DNA of 64,000 bases, from contig CAJYTK010000021.1 in NCBI GenBank assembly GCA_913777615.1, positions 173,037 to 237,036 of the forward strand, read 5' to 3'. The stretch comes from an uncultured Agrobacterium sp. (GTDB lineage Bacteria > Pseudomonadota > Alphaproteobacteria > Rhizobiales > Rhizobiaceae). The stretch's first letter is position 1. Each line of letters begins with the position of its first letter. The notes beneath the pieces were generated by a model. The model worked only from the letters and a program-made list of their open reading frames with translations, was not told the DNA's origin and made no database searches. The translations under genes were made by a program, and so were the position numbers. Shown here piece after piece: positions 9,734-19,000 of the stretch.

Positions 9734-9767
9734 ACATCTCCCGGCGGCTGGTGTCGCCGGGAGATGT
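9734..9767 (-). other. Perfect 13-bp stem-loop between rhaS and rhaT
   Basis: The arms ACATCTCCCGGCG (9734-9746) and CGCCGGGAGATGT (9755-9767) are perfectly complementary with an eight-base loop. It lies directly after the rhaS stop codon in the minus-strand transcript and has no strong T-run after it. Such structures after binding-protein genes usually protect the upstream mRNA and lower expression of the downstream ATPase and permease genes. It could also act as a partial terminator. Confidence 0.75.
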
Positions 9768-9776
9768 CGTCGAGGA

Positions 9777-10787
9777 TCAGAAAATCTTGGAGAACTGATC
9801 GATGTTCTTCGCGTCATAGACGAACGGATCGGCCATCGCGGCTTCGCTGTTTTCGCCGACCTTGATCTTGCCCATGCGGCCAGCTTCGATTTCCGAGCCC
9901 GGCTTGCCGTCGGCATCACCCTTCACGAGGTGGTAGGCGATCTGGGTCGCAGAATAGCCCAGGTCGATCGGGTTCCAGATGGCGAATTCCTTCGTCGCGC
10001 CGGACTTGATCGCGCCCGCCATTTCAGAAGGAAGACCAAGGCCCGTCACATAGACCTGGCCGATCTTGCCGGCATCCTTTACGGCCTGCGATGCGGCCAA
10101 GACACCGACGGTCGTCGGCGCGACGATAACCTTGACGTTTGGCTGCGAGGTCAACAGACCTTGCGCTTCACGGTAGCTCTTGTCGGCCAAGTCGTCGCCG
10201 TAAACGGTCGTCACCAGATTGAGGCCGGGGAAGTCCTTCAACTGCTTCTTCATCTCCTCGATCCAGATATTCTGGTTCGTGGAGGTGGTTGTGGCAGAAA
10301 GAATGGCGAAGTCGCCCTTGCCACCTTCGAGATGATCCGCTGCAAGCTGCAAGCACATCTTGCCGATCAGCGCATTGGAGGACGGGTTGAGCTGGAGAGT
10401 TCGACCTGCCGGCGCTACACCGGAATCCCAGGAAATAACCTTGATACCACGCTGAGCGGCCTTCTTCAGTGCCGGAACCACGGCGTCCGGATCGTTTGCC
10501 GAGATCGCGATCGCATCGACGCCCTGGGCGATCAGCGAGTTGATGACTTCGATCTGGCCTTCCGCGGTGGTGGTTGTCGGGCCGGTATAGATGATCTCGA
10601 CGCCGCCAAGTTCCTTGGCTGCTTCCTGTGCGCCCTTGTTAGCCGCCTCGAAGAAGCCGTTGCCGAGCGACTTGACCACGAGTGCGATCTTCATGTCTTT
10701 CGCCTGGGCGACACTGCCCATACCGGCAACGCCCAATGCCACACCGAGCGCCAGGGCGCGGGTCAGTTTTCTGCGTGTAAGTTTCAT
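9777..10787 (-). CDS. rhaS: Rhamnose-binding periplasmic protein RhaS
   Basis: A 336-residue periplasmic sugar-binding protein of the RbsB/peripla_BP_4 family. A signal peptide covers about residues 1-29 (MKLTRRKLTRALALG... ending near AQA), with an RR pair in the n-region. The mature start KDMKIALVVKSLGNGFFEAANKGA and the repeated GVDAIAISANDPDAV pattern are typical of rhamnose-, ribose- and AI-2-binding proteins. GGAGG stands before ATG 10787. It delivers L-rhamnose to RhaPQ-RhaT. Confidence 0.93.
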   Translation of the reverse strand: MKLTRRKLTRALALGVALGVAGMGSVAQAKDMKIALVVKSLGNGFFEAANKGAQEAAKELGGVEIIYTGPTTTTAEGQIEVINSLIAQGVDAIAISANDPDAVVPALKKAAQRGIKVISWDSGVAPAGRTLQLNPSSNALIGKMCLQLAADHLEGGKGDFAILSATTTSTNQNIWIEEMKKQLKDFPGLNLVTTVYGDDLADKSYREAQGLLTSQPNVKVIVAPTTVGVLAASQAVKDAGKIGQVYVTGLGLPSEMAGAIKSGATKEFAIWNPIDLGYSATQIAYHLVKGDADGKPGSEIEAGRMGKIKVGENSEAAMADPFVYDAKNIDQFSKIF

Positions 10788-10825
10788 TCCCTTTTCCTCC
10801 CGTTAAACCTTCCCTTCGGTGCTCC

Positions 10826-11656
10826 TCAAGCAACCGAAGCGGAATCCTCCTCTGTCGGCGGTTTGTCCTCCGCCGGCGCGGCCGCTGTTCCGGCGATGAC
10901 CAGCGTCACTCCCGCGGCCTCCACCATGCGTGCGGCCTCGTCTGAAATGTCCTCGTCGGTGATGATGGTCGATACCGTATCCAGTGGCGTCAGGATCAGG
11001 CTGGAGCGTTTGCGAAACTTTGAGGAATCGACCATGACGATCAGCTCCTCTGCTTGGCGCATCAGCTTCTGCTCACTCTGGATCACCATTGCATCGGATT
11101 CCATGATGCCGAGCGCGCCCACGCCCTGCGCACCGATAAAAATACTCCGCGCATAGAAATTGCGGATCGCATCATTTTCAAAAGGCGACAGGATCAGACT
11201 CTGGTCGCGATAGATCGCGCCGCCAGGCACACTGACATTGCACTTCGAGTGCTTCACCAGATGCTCGGCAATGGCGAAAGAGTTGGTCATCACCTGCAGG
11301 CGCCGGGCCGACATGTAATGCACCATCTGGAAGGTCGTCGTCCCGCCATTGATGATGATGGCGTCACCTTCCTCGCACAAATCGACGGCCTTGCGTGCAA
11401 TTGCGCGTTTCTTATCGATATTGACCGATTCTGACACGCGGAATGGACGTGCCGCCAGATTTCCAAGCTGTGGCGGATGTACCGCTTCGGCGCCGCCGCG
11501 CACTCGGCGCAGTTTTCCCTGAACATGAAGCGAGGCAATATCACGCCGGATCGTCGCTTCCGACGCATCCGTCAGCTCGGCGATATCCTGCACCGTCACC
11601 ACAGGCTTTTCCTGTATGGCGCTCAAGATGATGCGATGGCGTTCGCTCTCGTACAT
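10826..11656 (-). CDS. rhaR: DeoR family regulator of rhamnose catabolism RhaR
   Basis: A 276-residue DeoR/GlpR-type repressor. The N-terminal HTH (about 6-60) includes AELTDASEATIRRDIASLHVQGKLRRVRGGAE, and the C-terminal effector domain contains INGGTTTFQMVHYM and FIGAQGVG, the phosphosugar-binding DeoR_C pattern. An AGGAGG site precedes ATG 11656. It is the promoter-proximal gene of the minus-strand rhamnose operon and diverges from rhaD, so one regulator faces both transcripts. The last 25 residues (AAAPAEDKPPTEEDSASVA) are a low-complexity tail. The effector is probably a phosphorylated pathway intermediate, by family analogy. Confidence 0.93.
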   Translation of the reverse strand: MYESERHRIILSAIQEKPVVTVQDIAELTDASEATIRRDIASLHVQGKLRRVRGGAEAVHPPQLGNLAARPFRVSESVNIDKKRAIARKAVDLCEEGDAIIINGGTTTFQMVHYMSARRLQVMTNSFAIAEHLVKHSKCNVSVPGGAIYRDQSLILSPFENDAIRNFYARSIFIGAQGVGALGIMESDAMVIQSEQKLMRQAEELIVMVDSSKFRKRSSLILTPLDTVSTIITDEDISDEAARMVEAAGVTLVIAGTAAAPAEDKPPTEEDSASVA

Positions 11657-11675
11657 GGGGTCCTCCTGACCGCAA

Positions 11676-11696
11676 TCTTTCGTAAACTTCTTTCGT
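11676..11696. promoter_or_regulatory. Candidate RhaR operator: direct repeat TCTTTCGT
   Basis: Two identical octamers TCTTTCGT (11676-11683 and 11689-11696) are spaced 13 bases start to start, just upstream of rhaR. Reiterated TTTCG-type half-sites are characteristic of DeoR/GlpR regulators, so this is a plausible autoregulatory operator. It is inferred from sequence pattern and position only. Confidence 0.5.
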
Positions 11697-11746
11697 TGTC
11701 AATCAAGTTCGATCAAAAATATCAATGTTGCGGCGCACAATGAAAA

Positions 11747-11764
11747 TTTATGATCGTTTATGAT
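11747..11764. promoter_or_regulatory. Candidate second operator or promoter element: tandem TTTATGAT
   Basis: The octamer TTTATGAT occurs twice with a period of 10 bases (11747-11754 and 11757-11764), that is, on the same face of the helix, about 90 bases before rhaD. It may be a second regulator site or an AT-rich promoter element for rhaD. It does not share the TTTCG core of the first repeat, so assignment to RhaR is weak. Confidence 0.35.
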
Positions 11765-11856
11765 TGACATGAAGCTTTTAAATGCGCGATATCTGCGCTT
11801 AAGGGAGGCGAGTTCCTTTGAGAGACTCGCGACAATCGATGTGGGAGGATACTGCG

Positions 11857-13950
11857 ATGGGACAAACCCGTCTTCTCGAAAATCGCTGGGACGACGCTTA
11901 TGCAGGAACGCTGGATGAGCCGGGAAAGCTGCTCTATCGCTCCAACCTGCTCGGTGCAGACAAGCGGATCACCAATTATGGTGGCGGCAATACCTCTGCC
12001 AAAGTCTGGGAAACCGACCCGCTCACCAGCAATAAAGTCCGTGTCATGTGGGTCAAGGGATCTGGCGGCGATGTCGGCACGATCAAACTTGACGGTTTCG
12101 CCACCCTCTACATGGAGAAACTTGAAGCGCTGAAGGGCATTTACCGCGGCGTAGACGATGAAGACCGTATGGTTGGCTTCCTCCCCCATTGCACGTTCAA
12201 CCTCAATCCGCGCGCCGCCTCCATCGATACGCCACTGCATGGTTTCGTTCCGTTCGATCATGTCGATCACATGCATCCCGACGCAATCATTGCCATTGCG
12301 GCCTCGAAAAACTCCCGTGAACTGACAAAGGAAGTTTTTGGCAGCGATATCGGCTGGCTACCGTGGCGTCGCCCCGGCTTCCAGCTCGGTCTCGATCTTG
12401 AAGCTTTCGTCAAGGCAAACCCTGATGCCAAGGGCGTCGTGCTGGAAAGCCATGGCTTGTTCACGTGGGATAATGATGCAAAGGCCTGCTACGAGCTGAC
12501 GCTTTCGATCATCAACAAGGCGATCGAATGGTTCGCCGCCAAGACCGAAGGCAAGACGATTTTCGGCGGTGCCGTCGCGAGCGCCCTCCCCAAGGAAGAG
12601 CGGCGGGCGATCGCCGCGCGCCTCATGCCGGAAATTCGGGGACGCATCGGGAAGGACGAACGCAAGCTCGGCCATTTCGACGATCAGGATGCGGTGCTGG
12701 AGTTTGTCAACTCGAAGGAATTGAAGCCGCTCGGCGCGCTTGGAACATCGTGCCCAGACCACTTTCTGCGCACCAAGATCCGGCCCCTTATCCTCGACCT
12801 CGATACGTCGAAACCCGATGTCGATGCGCTGCTGGCTGGCCTCGATCAGGCCCTTGAAGACTACCGCGCCGACTACACCCGCTACTACGAGAGCTGCAAA
12901 CACGCAAATTCGCCGAAGATGCGCGATCCGAATCCTGTCATCTTCCTTATCCCCGGTGTGGGTATGTTCTCTTTTGCCAAGGACAAGGCAACGGCTCGTA
13001 TTGCCGGTGAGTTCTACGTCAACGCCATCAACGTGATGCGTGGCGCCTCCGCCGTTTCGGAGTACCAGGGACTGCCGGAACAGGAAGCCTTCGACATCGA
13101 ATACTGGCTACTGGAAGAAGCAAAGCTTCAGCGCATGCCGAAGCCGAAGAGCCTGGCCGGGAGGGTGGCATTCATCACCGGTGGCGCCGGAGGTATCGGC
13201 CGGGCCACGGCAGAGCGGCTTGCAAGCGAGGGTGCATGCGTCGTCCTTGCCGATATCGATGAAGGTGCACTCGACAACACAAAGGGTGATTTCGAAAAGA
13301 GGTTCAGCGCTGATGCCGTTCGTACGGTCAAGCTGGACGTCACGCAGGAAGATGCCGTCCTTCGGGCGTTCGCCGAGGCGACCGTCGAGTTTGGCGGCAT
13401 CGATATCCTTGTTTCCAATGCGGGCATTGCCTCGTCTGCACCGGTTGAAGACACCACACTTGCCATGTGGAACAAGAATATCGACATTCTTGCAACGGGC
13501 TATTTCCTCGTGTCGCGAGAAGCCTTCCGTCTGTTCCGACGTCAGAAGCTAGGCGGAAATGTCGTGTTCGTCGCGTCCAAAAACGGTCTGGCATCTTCAC
13601 CCAACGCATCTGCCTATTGCACGGCGAAGGCCGCAGAAATCCATCTTGCCCGCTGCCTGGGGCTTGAAGGCGCTGATGCCGGCATTCGCGTGAATACGGT
13701 CAACCCCGATGCGGTTCTGCGTGGCTCGAAGATCTGGAACGGCGAGTGGCGCGAGCAGCGCGCGGCATCCTCCAAGATCGAAGTGGACGATCTGGAAGAA
13801 CATTACCGCAAGCGCTCCATGCTGAAGCTGAACGTCTTCCCGGAAGATATTGCCGAGGCAATCTACTTCCTGGCCTCGGACGCCTCCGCAAAATCGACGG
13901 GTAACATTATCAATGTCGATGCCGGCAACGCCCAGAGCTTCACGCGCTGA
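11857..13950 (+). CDS. rhaD: Bifunctional rhamnulose-1-phosphate aldolase / short-chain dehydrogenase
   Basis: A 697-residue fusion. The N-terminal part (about 1-420) is a class II aldolase/adducin domain: zinc-site histidines in FDHVDHMHPDA and LESHGLF, and the substrate loop GGGNTSAK. The C-terminal part (from about 430) is a short-chain dehydrogenase with nucleotide motif TGGAGGIG, VSNAG and the catalytic Tyr-x-x-x-Lys as AYCTAKAA. The aldolase splits rhamnulose 1-phosphate into dihydroxyacetone phosphate and L-lactaldehyde, and the dehydrogenase domain probably oxidises lactaldehyde to lactate. ATG 11857 is chosen over upstream starts because of GGGAGG nine bases before it. It diverges from rhaR and is followed by rhaI. 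Confidence 0.94.
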   Translation: MGQTRLLENRWDDAYAGTLDEPGKLLYRSNLLGADKRITNYGGGNTSAKVWETDPLTSNKVRVMWVKGSGGDVGTIKLDGFATLYMEKLEALKGIYRGVDDEDRMVGFLPHCTFNLNPRAASIDTPLHGFVPFDHVDHMHPDAIIAIAASKNSRELTKEVFGSDIGWLPWRRPGFQLGLDLEAFVKANPDAKGVVLESHGLFTWDNDAKACYELTLSIINKAIEWFAAKTEGKTIFGGAVASALPKEERRAIAARLMPEIRGRIGKDERKLGHFDDQDAVLEFVNSKELKPLGALGTSCPDHFLRTKIRPLILDLDTSKPDVDALLAGLDQALEDYRADYTRYYESCKHANSPKMRDPNPVIFLIPGVGMFSFAKDKATARIAGEFYVNAINVMRGASAVSEYQGLPEQEAFDIEYWLLEEAKLQRMPKPKSLAGRVAFITGGAGGIGRATAERLASEGACVVLADIDEGALDNTKGDFEKRFSADAVRTVKLDVTQEDAVLRAFAEATVEFGGIDILVSNAGIASSAPVEDTTLAMWNKNIDILATGYFLVSREAFRLFRRQKLGGNVVFVASKNGLASSPNASAYCTAKAAEIHLARCLGLEGADAGIRVNTVNPDAVLRGSKIWNGEWREQRAASSKIEVDDLEEHYRKRSMLKLNVFPEDIAEAIYFLASDASAKSTGNIINVDAGNAQSFTR

Positions 13951-13957
13951 CGCTAAA

Positions 13958-13983
13958 ACGCCCGCCTGTTAACGCGCGGGCGT
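13958..13983 (+). other. Stem-loop between rhaD and rhaI
   Basis: ACGCCCGC (13958-13965) pairs with GCGGGCGT (13976-13983) around a ten-base loop, immediately after the rhaD stop. There is no T-run, so it is more likely an mRNA-stabilising or attenuating structure between the two genes than a full terminator. Confidence 0.6.
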
Positions 13984-14102
13984 CTCTCAGATGAGACCGA
14001 TACGTTCAAAAAAGCAAGTTCCACAATCGAGCTCCGGTCCTGCGCGCCAAGAATAATGACTGTGCGGGCAGCTTGAAAAAAGTGGTGCAGAGGGAGGATG
14101 AA

Positions 14103-15395
14103 ATGACGGAACTGAGGATTGCCGCCGATGTGGTCGGTCGCGAAAACGAGAAGCGCGCGAAGGCTCATGAGGCCGACTATTCGGCTCTCGGTGAACATCT
14201 GTCGCGCCGCAATGTCGATATCCATGCAATTACCGCCAAGGTCGCAGAATTTTTCGTCGCCGTTCCCTCCTGGGGGGTCGGCACCGGTGGGACCCGCTTT
14301 GCACGATTTCCGGGCCTGGGTGAACCACGCGGTATCTTCGACAAGCTGGACGACTGTGCCGTCATCAACCAGCTGACGGCTGCCACGCCGACCGTCTCTC
14401 TCCATATCCCGTGGGATAAGGAAGATCCTGCAAGGCTGAAATTGCACGCCGACGCCCTTGGCCTCGGCTTCGATGCGATGAATTCTAATACCTTCTCCGA
14501 CGGTGCGGATCAGCAGCATTCCTACAAATATGGCTCGTTGAGCCACACGGATGCTGCAACGCGCCAGCAGGCCGTCGAGCACAACATCGAATGCATCGAG
14601 ATCGGTAGAGCACTTGGCTCTAAAGCCCTGACCGTCTGGATCGGCGACGGCTCGAATTTCCCAGGCCAAAGCAATTTCACCAAAAGCTTCGAGCGCTACC
14701 TTGCCGGGATGGCCGAGATCTACAAGGCTTTGCCGGACGACTGGCGGATTTTCTCCGAACACAAGATGTATGAGCCTGCCTTTTACTCGACCGTGGTGCA
14801 AGACTGGGGCACGAATTACCTGATCGCCAACACGCTGGGTGAGAAGGCCTTCTGCCTTGTCGATCTTGGGCATCATGCACCCAACACCAATATCGAGATG
14901 ATCGTCGCGCGTCTGATCCAGTTCGGCAAGCTCGGCGGCTTCCACTTCAACGATAGCAAGTATGGCGACGACGATCTCGATGCGGGAGCCATCGAGCCGT
15001 ATCGCTTGTTCCTCGTCTTCAACGAACTGGTGGATGCAGAGCATCGCGGCGTGAAGCAATTTCATCCCGCCCATATGATCGACCAGTCGCATAATGTGAC
15101 CGATCCAATCGAAAGCCTGATCTCCAGCGCAAACGAAATTCGCCGGGCCTACGCGCAGGCATTGCTCGTAGACCGCCAGGCGCTCGAAGGGTTCCAGCAG
15201 GAGAATGATGCGCTCATGGCGTCCGATACGCTGAAGCGCGCTTATCGCACTGATGTCGAGGCCATTCTTGCTGAAGCACGAAGGAGGGCGGGTGCGGCAA
15301 TCGACCCGATCGCGACTTACCGCTCCAGCGGCTATCGCACACAGGTTGCAGGTGAGCGGCCCTCACAGCGTGGCGGATCCGGTGGCATTGTCTAG
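14103..15395 (+). CDS. rhaI: L-rhamnose isomerase (rhamnose catabolism, xylose-isomerase-like fold)
   Basis: A 430-residue TIM-barrel isomerase of the RhaI type found in rhizobia and Pseudomonas. Candidate metal ligands lie in SEHKMYEPAFY (Glu), LVDLGHHAPNTN (Asp, His) and HFNDSKYGDDDLD (Asp). It converts L-rhamnose to L-rhamnulose, the substrate of RhaK. ATG 14103 has GGAGG about six bases upstream; a more distal GTG at 14073 has none. It is 152 bases after rhaD with a stem-loop between. A 379-residue antisense frame over the gene is a codon-bias shadow. Confidence 0.93.
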   Translation: MTELRIAADVVGRENEKRAKAHEADYSALGEHLSRRNVDIHAITAKVAEFFVAVPSWGVGTGGTRFARFPGLGEPRGIFDKLDDCAVINQLTAATPTVSLHIPWDKEDPARLKLHADALGLGFDAMNSNTFSDGADQQHSYKYGSLSHTDAATRQQAVEHNIECIEIGRALGSKALTVWIGDGSNFPGQSNFTKSFERYLAGMAEIYKALPDDWRIFSEHKMYEPAFYSTVVQDWGTNYLIANTLGEKAFCLVDLGHHAPNTNIEMIVARLIQFGKLGGFHFNDSKYGDDDLDAGAIEPYRLFLVFNELVDAEHRGVKQFHPAHMIDQSHNVTDPIESLISSANEIRRAYAQALLVDRQALEGFQQENDALMASDTLKRAYRTDVEAILAEARRRAGAAIDPIATYRSSGYRTQVAGERPSQRGGSGGIV

Positions 15396-16010
15396 GCGTG
15401 GCGAGATAAGGAACTTCATGATCAAATCGTGCTCAACGAGTGAATGAGCGCGACGCAGCCATCATCCGACCGAAACCACCTCATCGTGGCGGATTGCACG
15501 CTCTTCCCGGCATCCTCGACTTCGTTGCCGGCCGACTACTCCCACTCCCCGGACCCATCATCGCCAGCCGTCGCCCAGGTTCTACATCGTGCGCGAAGTC
15601 GGCGCCGGGGATGGTGACGCCAGGCCAAATGGGCAGCGCTTTCAATGATGGTAGGCGTTCCAAAACGCTCGGCCATCTCGCCGACAAAATCGATGTTGAC
15701 TTCGCGCAGTACTGATCTGAATCATACCTTTCCGGTTCGGTGCTCGATCACGCCGGGCGGGCCGGCAAACCCTGTCGACGTCCTCGAGCGAAAACCCTGC
15801 ATCGACAAAGCTTGGAGGCCTCAAGACGCTCGGTGCTCTGCCTCTCAATCCCTTCAGTGTGTCAACTGAATGGCAGGGGGCGAACGACGAAGATATCCTG
15901 CTTGGAAAGCGCTACTGGCCGGGCACTTTGTCTGAATGTTCGCGGCGCGTGCAGTTGTCACGAGCGCCGGGAAGTCTTGTTGCCAGACCGTTATCATGTG
16001 ACCGGAATTT
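15396..16010. other. Gene-poor stretch with possible decayed coding remnants
   Basis: About 600 bases without a supportable gene. On the minus strand two overlapping frames look protein-like in succession: around 15700-15640 the text VNIDFVGEMAERFGTPTIIE, then in another frame around 15620-15540 the text WPGVTIPGADFAHDVEPG. That is the look of a frameshifted, decayed gene. I could not assign a family. No repeats or RNA genes were seen. Confidence 0.3.
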
Positions 16011-16013
16011 AGT

Positions 16014-16050
16014 AAAAATCCCCGGAATGATCGCATCTTTCCGGGAATTT
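16014..16050 (-). terminator. Intrinsic terminator of the RND efflux operon
   Basis: On the minus strand a hairpin with perfect arms TTCCCGG-type (16021-16027 pairing with 16039-16045, extended past one mismatch) is followed by a run of five T (plus strand AAAAA at 16014-16018). It lies 24 bases after the stop codon of the RND pump gene. Confidence 0.7.
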
Positions 16051-16068
16051 GTTTGACATGCCGCAATT

Positions 16069-19000
16069 TCAGACGGCTTCGCTCATCTTATAGTCTGTGT
16101 TGGCAGGCTCTTCCTTATGCTGGACCAGCGGTCGGTTGCCCGAAAGTCTGCGGACGAGCACGTAGAAGACAGGAGTCATGAAGATGCCGAAGAATGTGAC
16201 GCCGATCATGCCGGAAAATACCGCAACGCCCATGGCCGCTCGCATTTCCGCCCCTGCGCCAGTGGAAATGACCAAGGGCACCACGCCCATGATGAAGGCG
16301 AGCGATGTCATCAGGATGGGACGGAGGCGAAGTCGGCTTGCCTCAATTGCGGAAGCGACAGGTGAGCGTCCTTCGAACTCCAACTCCCGCGCAAATTCAA
16401 CGATCAGGATGGCATTCTTTGCCGAGAGCCCGACGAGGACGATGAGCCCGATCTGGGTGAAGATGTTGTTGTCTCCGCCCGTCAACCAGACACCCGTCAT
16501 GGCCGCAAGCACGCCCATTGGCACGATCATGATAATCGCGAGCGGCAGAGTGAGGCTTTCATACTGCGCAGCCAGTACGAGATAGACCAGCAGCAACGCC
16601 AGTGGAAAAACGAGAAAGCCTGAGCTTCCGGCCAAAATCTGCTGGTAGGTCAGATCCGTCCACTCGAAGGAGATGCCCGAGGGCAGCGTTTCGCTTGCGA
16701 TGCGTTCGATGGCGGCCTGGGCTTCGCCGGAGGAGAAGCCAGGGGCCGGGCCGCCATTGATGTCGGCCGAAAGAAAGCCATTATACCGTGTCGTCCGCTC
16801 TGGTCCCGTCGTGGCATCCACCTTTAGCAGTGCGGACAAGGGGATCATCTGACCGTTAGATGACCGGACCTTCAAATGACCGATATCTTCCGGTTGCGAG
16901 CGAAATTGGGCATCTGCTTGTAGGCGAACGCTGTAGGTGCGACCAAATGCGTTGAAGTCATTTACGTAAAGAGAGCCTAGATAAATCTGAAGCGTCTCGA
17001 AAACGTCCGTCACTGAGACACCCAACTGCTCGGCCTTGGCGCGATCGAGATCTGCATAGAGCTGGGGCACGTTGATCTGGAAGCTGGAGAACAAGCCGGC
17101 CAGTTCGGGTGCCTGATAGGCTTTCCCGAGAAAGGCCTTTGTGACCTCGTCAAGCGTCTGATAGCCAAAGCCCGCACGGTCCTCGATCTGCATTTTGAAG
17201 CCGCCGGTGGTGCCGAGTCCGTTGACGGGCGGTGGCGGGAACATTGCGATGAACGCGTCCTGGATAGCGCCGAATTTCTGGTTGAGGGCCATGGCAATGG
17301 CGCCGCCGGAGAGGTCCGCTGTCTTGCGTTGCTCAAACGGGCTCAATGCAACGAAGACGACACCCGCGTTTGAGCTGTTCGTGAAGCCGTTGATGGACAG
17401 GCCAGGGAATGCAATCGCATGCTCCACGCCTGGCTGGTGCATGGCGATGTCACTCATACGTTTGATGACGTCTTCCGTGCGGTCCAGACTTGCGGCATCC
17501 GGCAACTGGGCAAAACCGATCAAGTACTGTTTGTCCTGCGCGGGGACGAAGCCGCCGGGTACTGCACTGAACATGCCATAGGTAGCACCGGCGAGAGCGA
17601 GATAGACGACCATCACAATACTTTTGCGGTTGAGCAAGCCGCCGACGCTTTTACCGTAGCCGTTGGACGCTGCGCCAAAAGCGCGGTTAAAGCCACGGAA
17701 GAAGCCACCGAACAGCTTGTCCATGCCACGGGTCAACCAGTCCTTCGGCGCATGGTGATCCTTAAGCAGAAGAGCAGCGAGCGCAGGGGATAAAGTCAAG
17801 GAATTGATGGCTGAGATGACCGTAGAAATCGCGATGGTAAGCGCGAACTGACGGTAGAACTGTCCCGAAAGGCCCGAGATGAAGGCAAGCGGGACGAAAA
17901 CCGCCACAAGTACCAGCGCGATCGCTATGATCGGACCGGACACCTCCCTCATGGCGCGATAGGTGGCATCGCGTGGCGACAGGCCGTTTTCAATGTTTCG
18001 CTCGACATTCTCCACGACGACAATAGCGTCATCCACGACAATGCCGATCGCAAGAACAAGCCCAAACAGGCTGAGCGCATTGATCGAAAAGCCGAAGACA
18101 TACATGACCGCGAAGGTGCCGATGATCGATACCGGAACGGCAATCAGCGGGATAATCGAGGCACGCCATGTCTGCAGAAAGAGAATGACGACGATGACGA
18201 CGAGCGCGATGGCCTCGAGCAGCGTGTCGATAACCTTGTCAATGGAAGCGCGGACAAACTGCGTGGTGTCGTAGACGATTTCATATTTTACACCGTCAGG
18301 CATAGCCTTTTGCAAATCCTGCATGGTTGAAGCGACCTGGTCGGAAATGGTGATGGCGTTGGAGCCGGGGGCCTGGAAGACCGGGATCGCCACGGCGGAT
18401 TCGCCGTCAAGCAGCGAACGCAGAGCATAATCTGCGGCACCGAGTTCGACACGCGCGACGTCACGCAGACGGGTGATTTCACCGTTCGTGCCGCTCTTGA
18501 CGATAATATTGCCGAATTCTTCCGGAGTGGAAAGGCGGCCCTGAGCGTTGACATTCAGCTGCAGATCGACGCCGTTCGGGCTTGGAGAAGCACCAATCGT
18601 GCCAGCCGCCGCCTGAACATTCTGTTCGCGGATCGCGTTGCTGATATCGCTCGCCGCAAGATCATGCTCGGCGGCCCTCTGAGGATCGATCCAGACTCGC
18701 ATGGAGTAATCCCCCGCGCCGAAGATCTGGACTTGTCCGACACCCTCGATGCGGGCCAGCCTGTCCTTGATGTTGAGAACGGCATAGTTGCGCAGATAGG
18801 TGAGGTCATAGCGGTTGCCCGGGGACACGAGATGCACGACCATCATCAGGTCAGGCGAGCTTTTGACCGTGGAGACGCCAAGGCTTCTTACTTCCGCGGG
18901 CAGGCGCGGCTCGGCTTGCGAGACGCGGTTTTGTACCAATTGCTGCGCCTTGTCCGGATCCGTTCCCAGCTTGAAGGTGACAGTCAGTGTCATGACGCCA

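Noticed and set aside
9687-11156. 489-codon plus-strand frame across rhaS and rhaR
   Set aside because: It is antisense to two well-supported genes and arises from codon bias; the product has no family likeness.
13953-15092. 379-codon minus-strand frame over rhaI
   Set aside because: Shadow of a clear isomerase gene; no ribosome site or recognisable domain.
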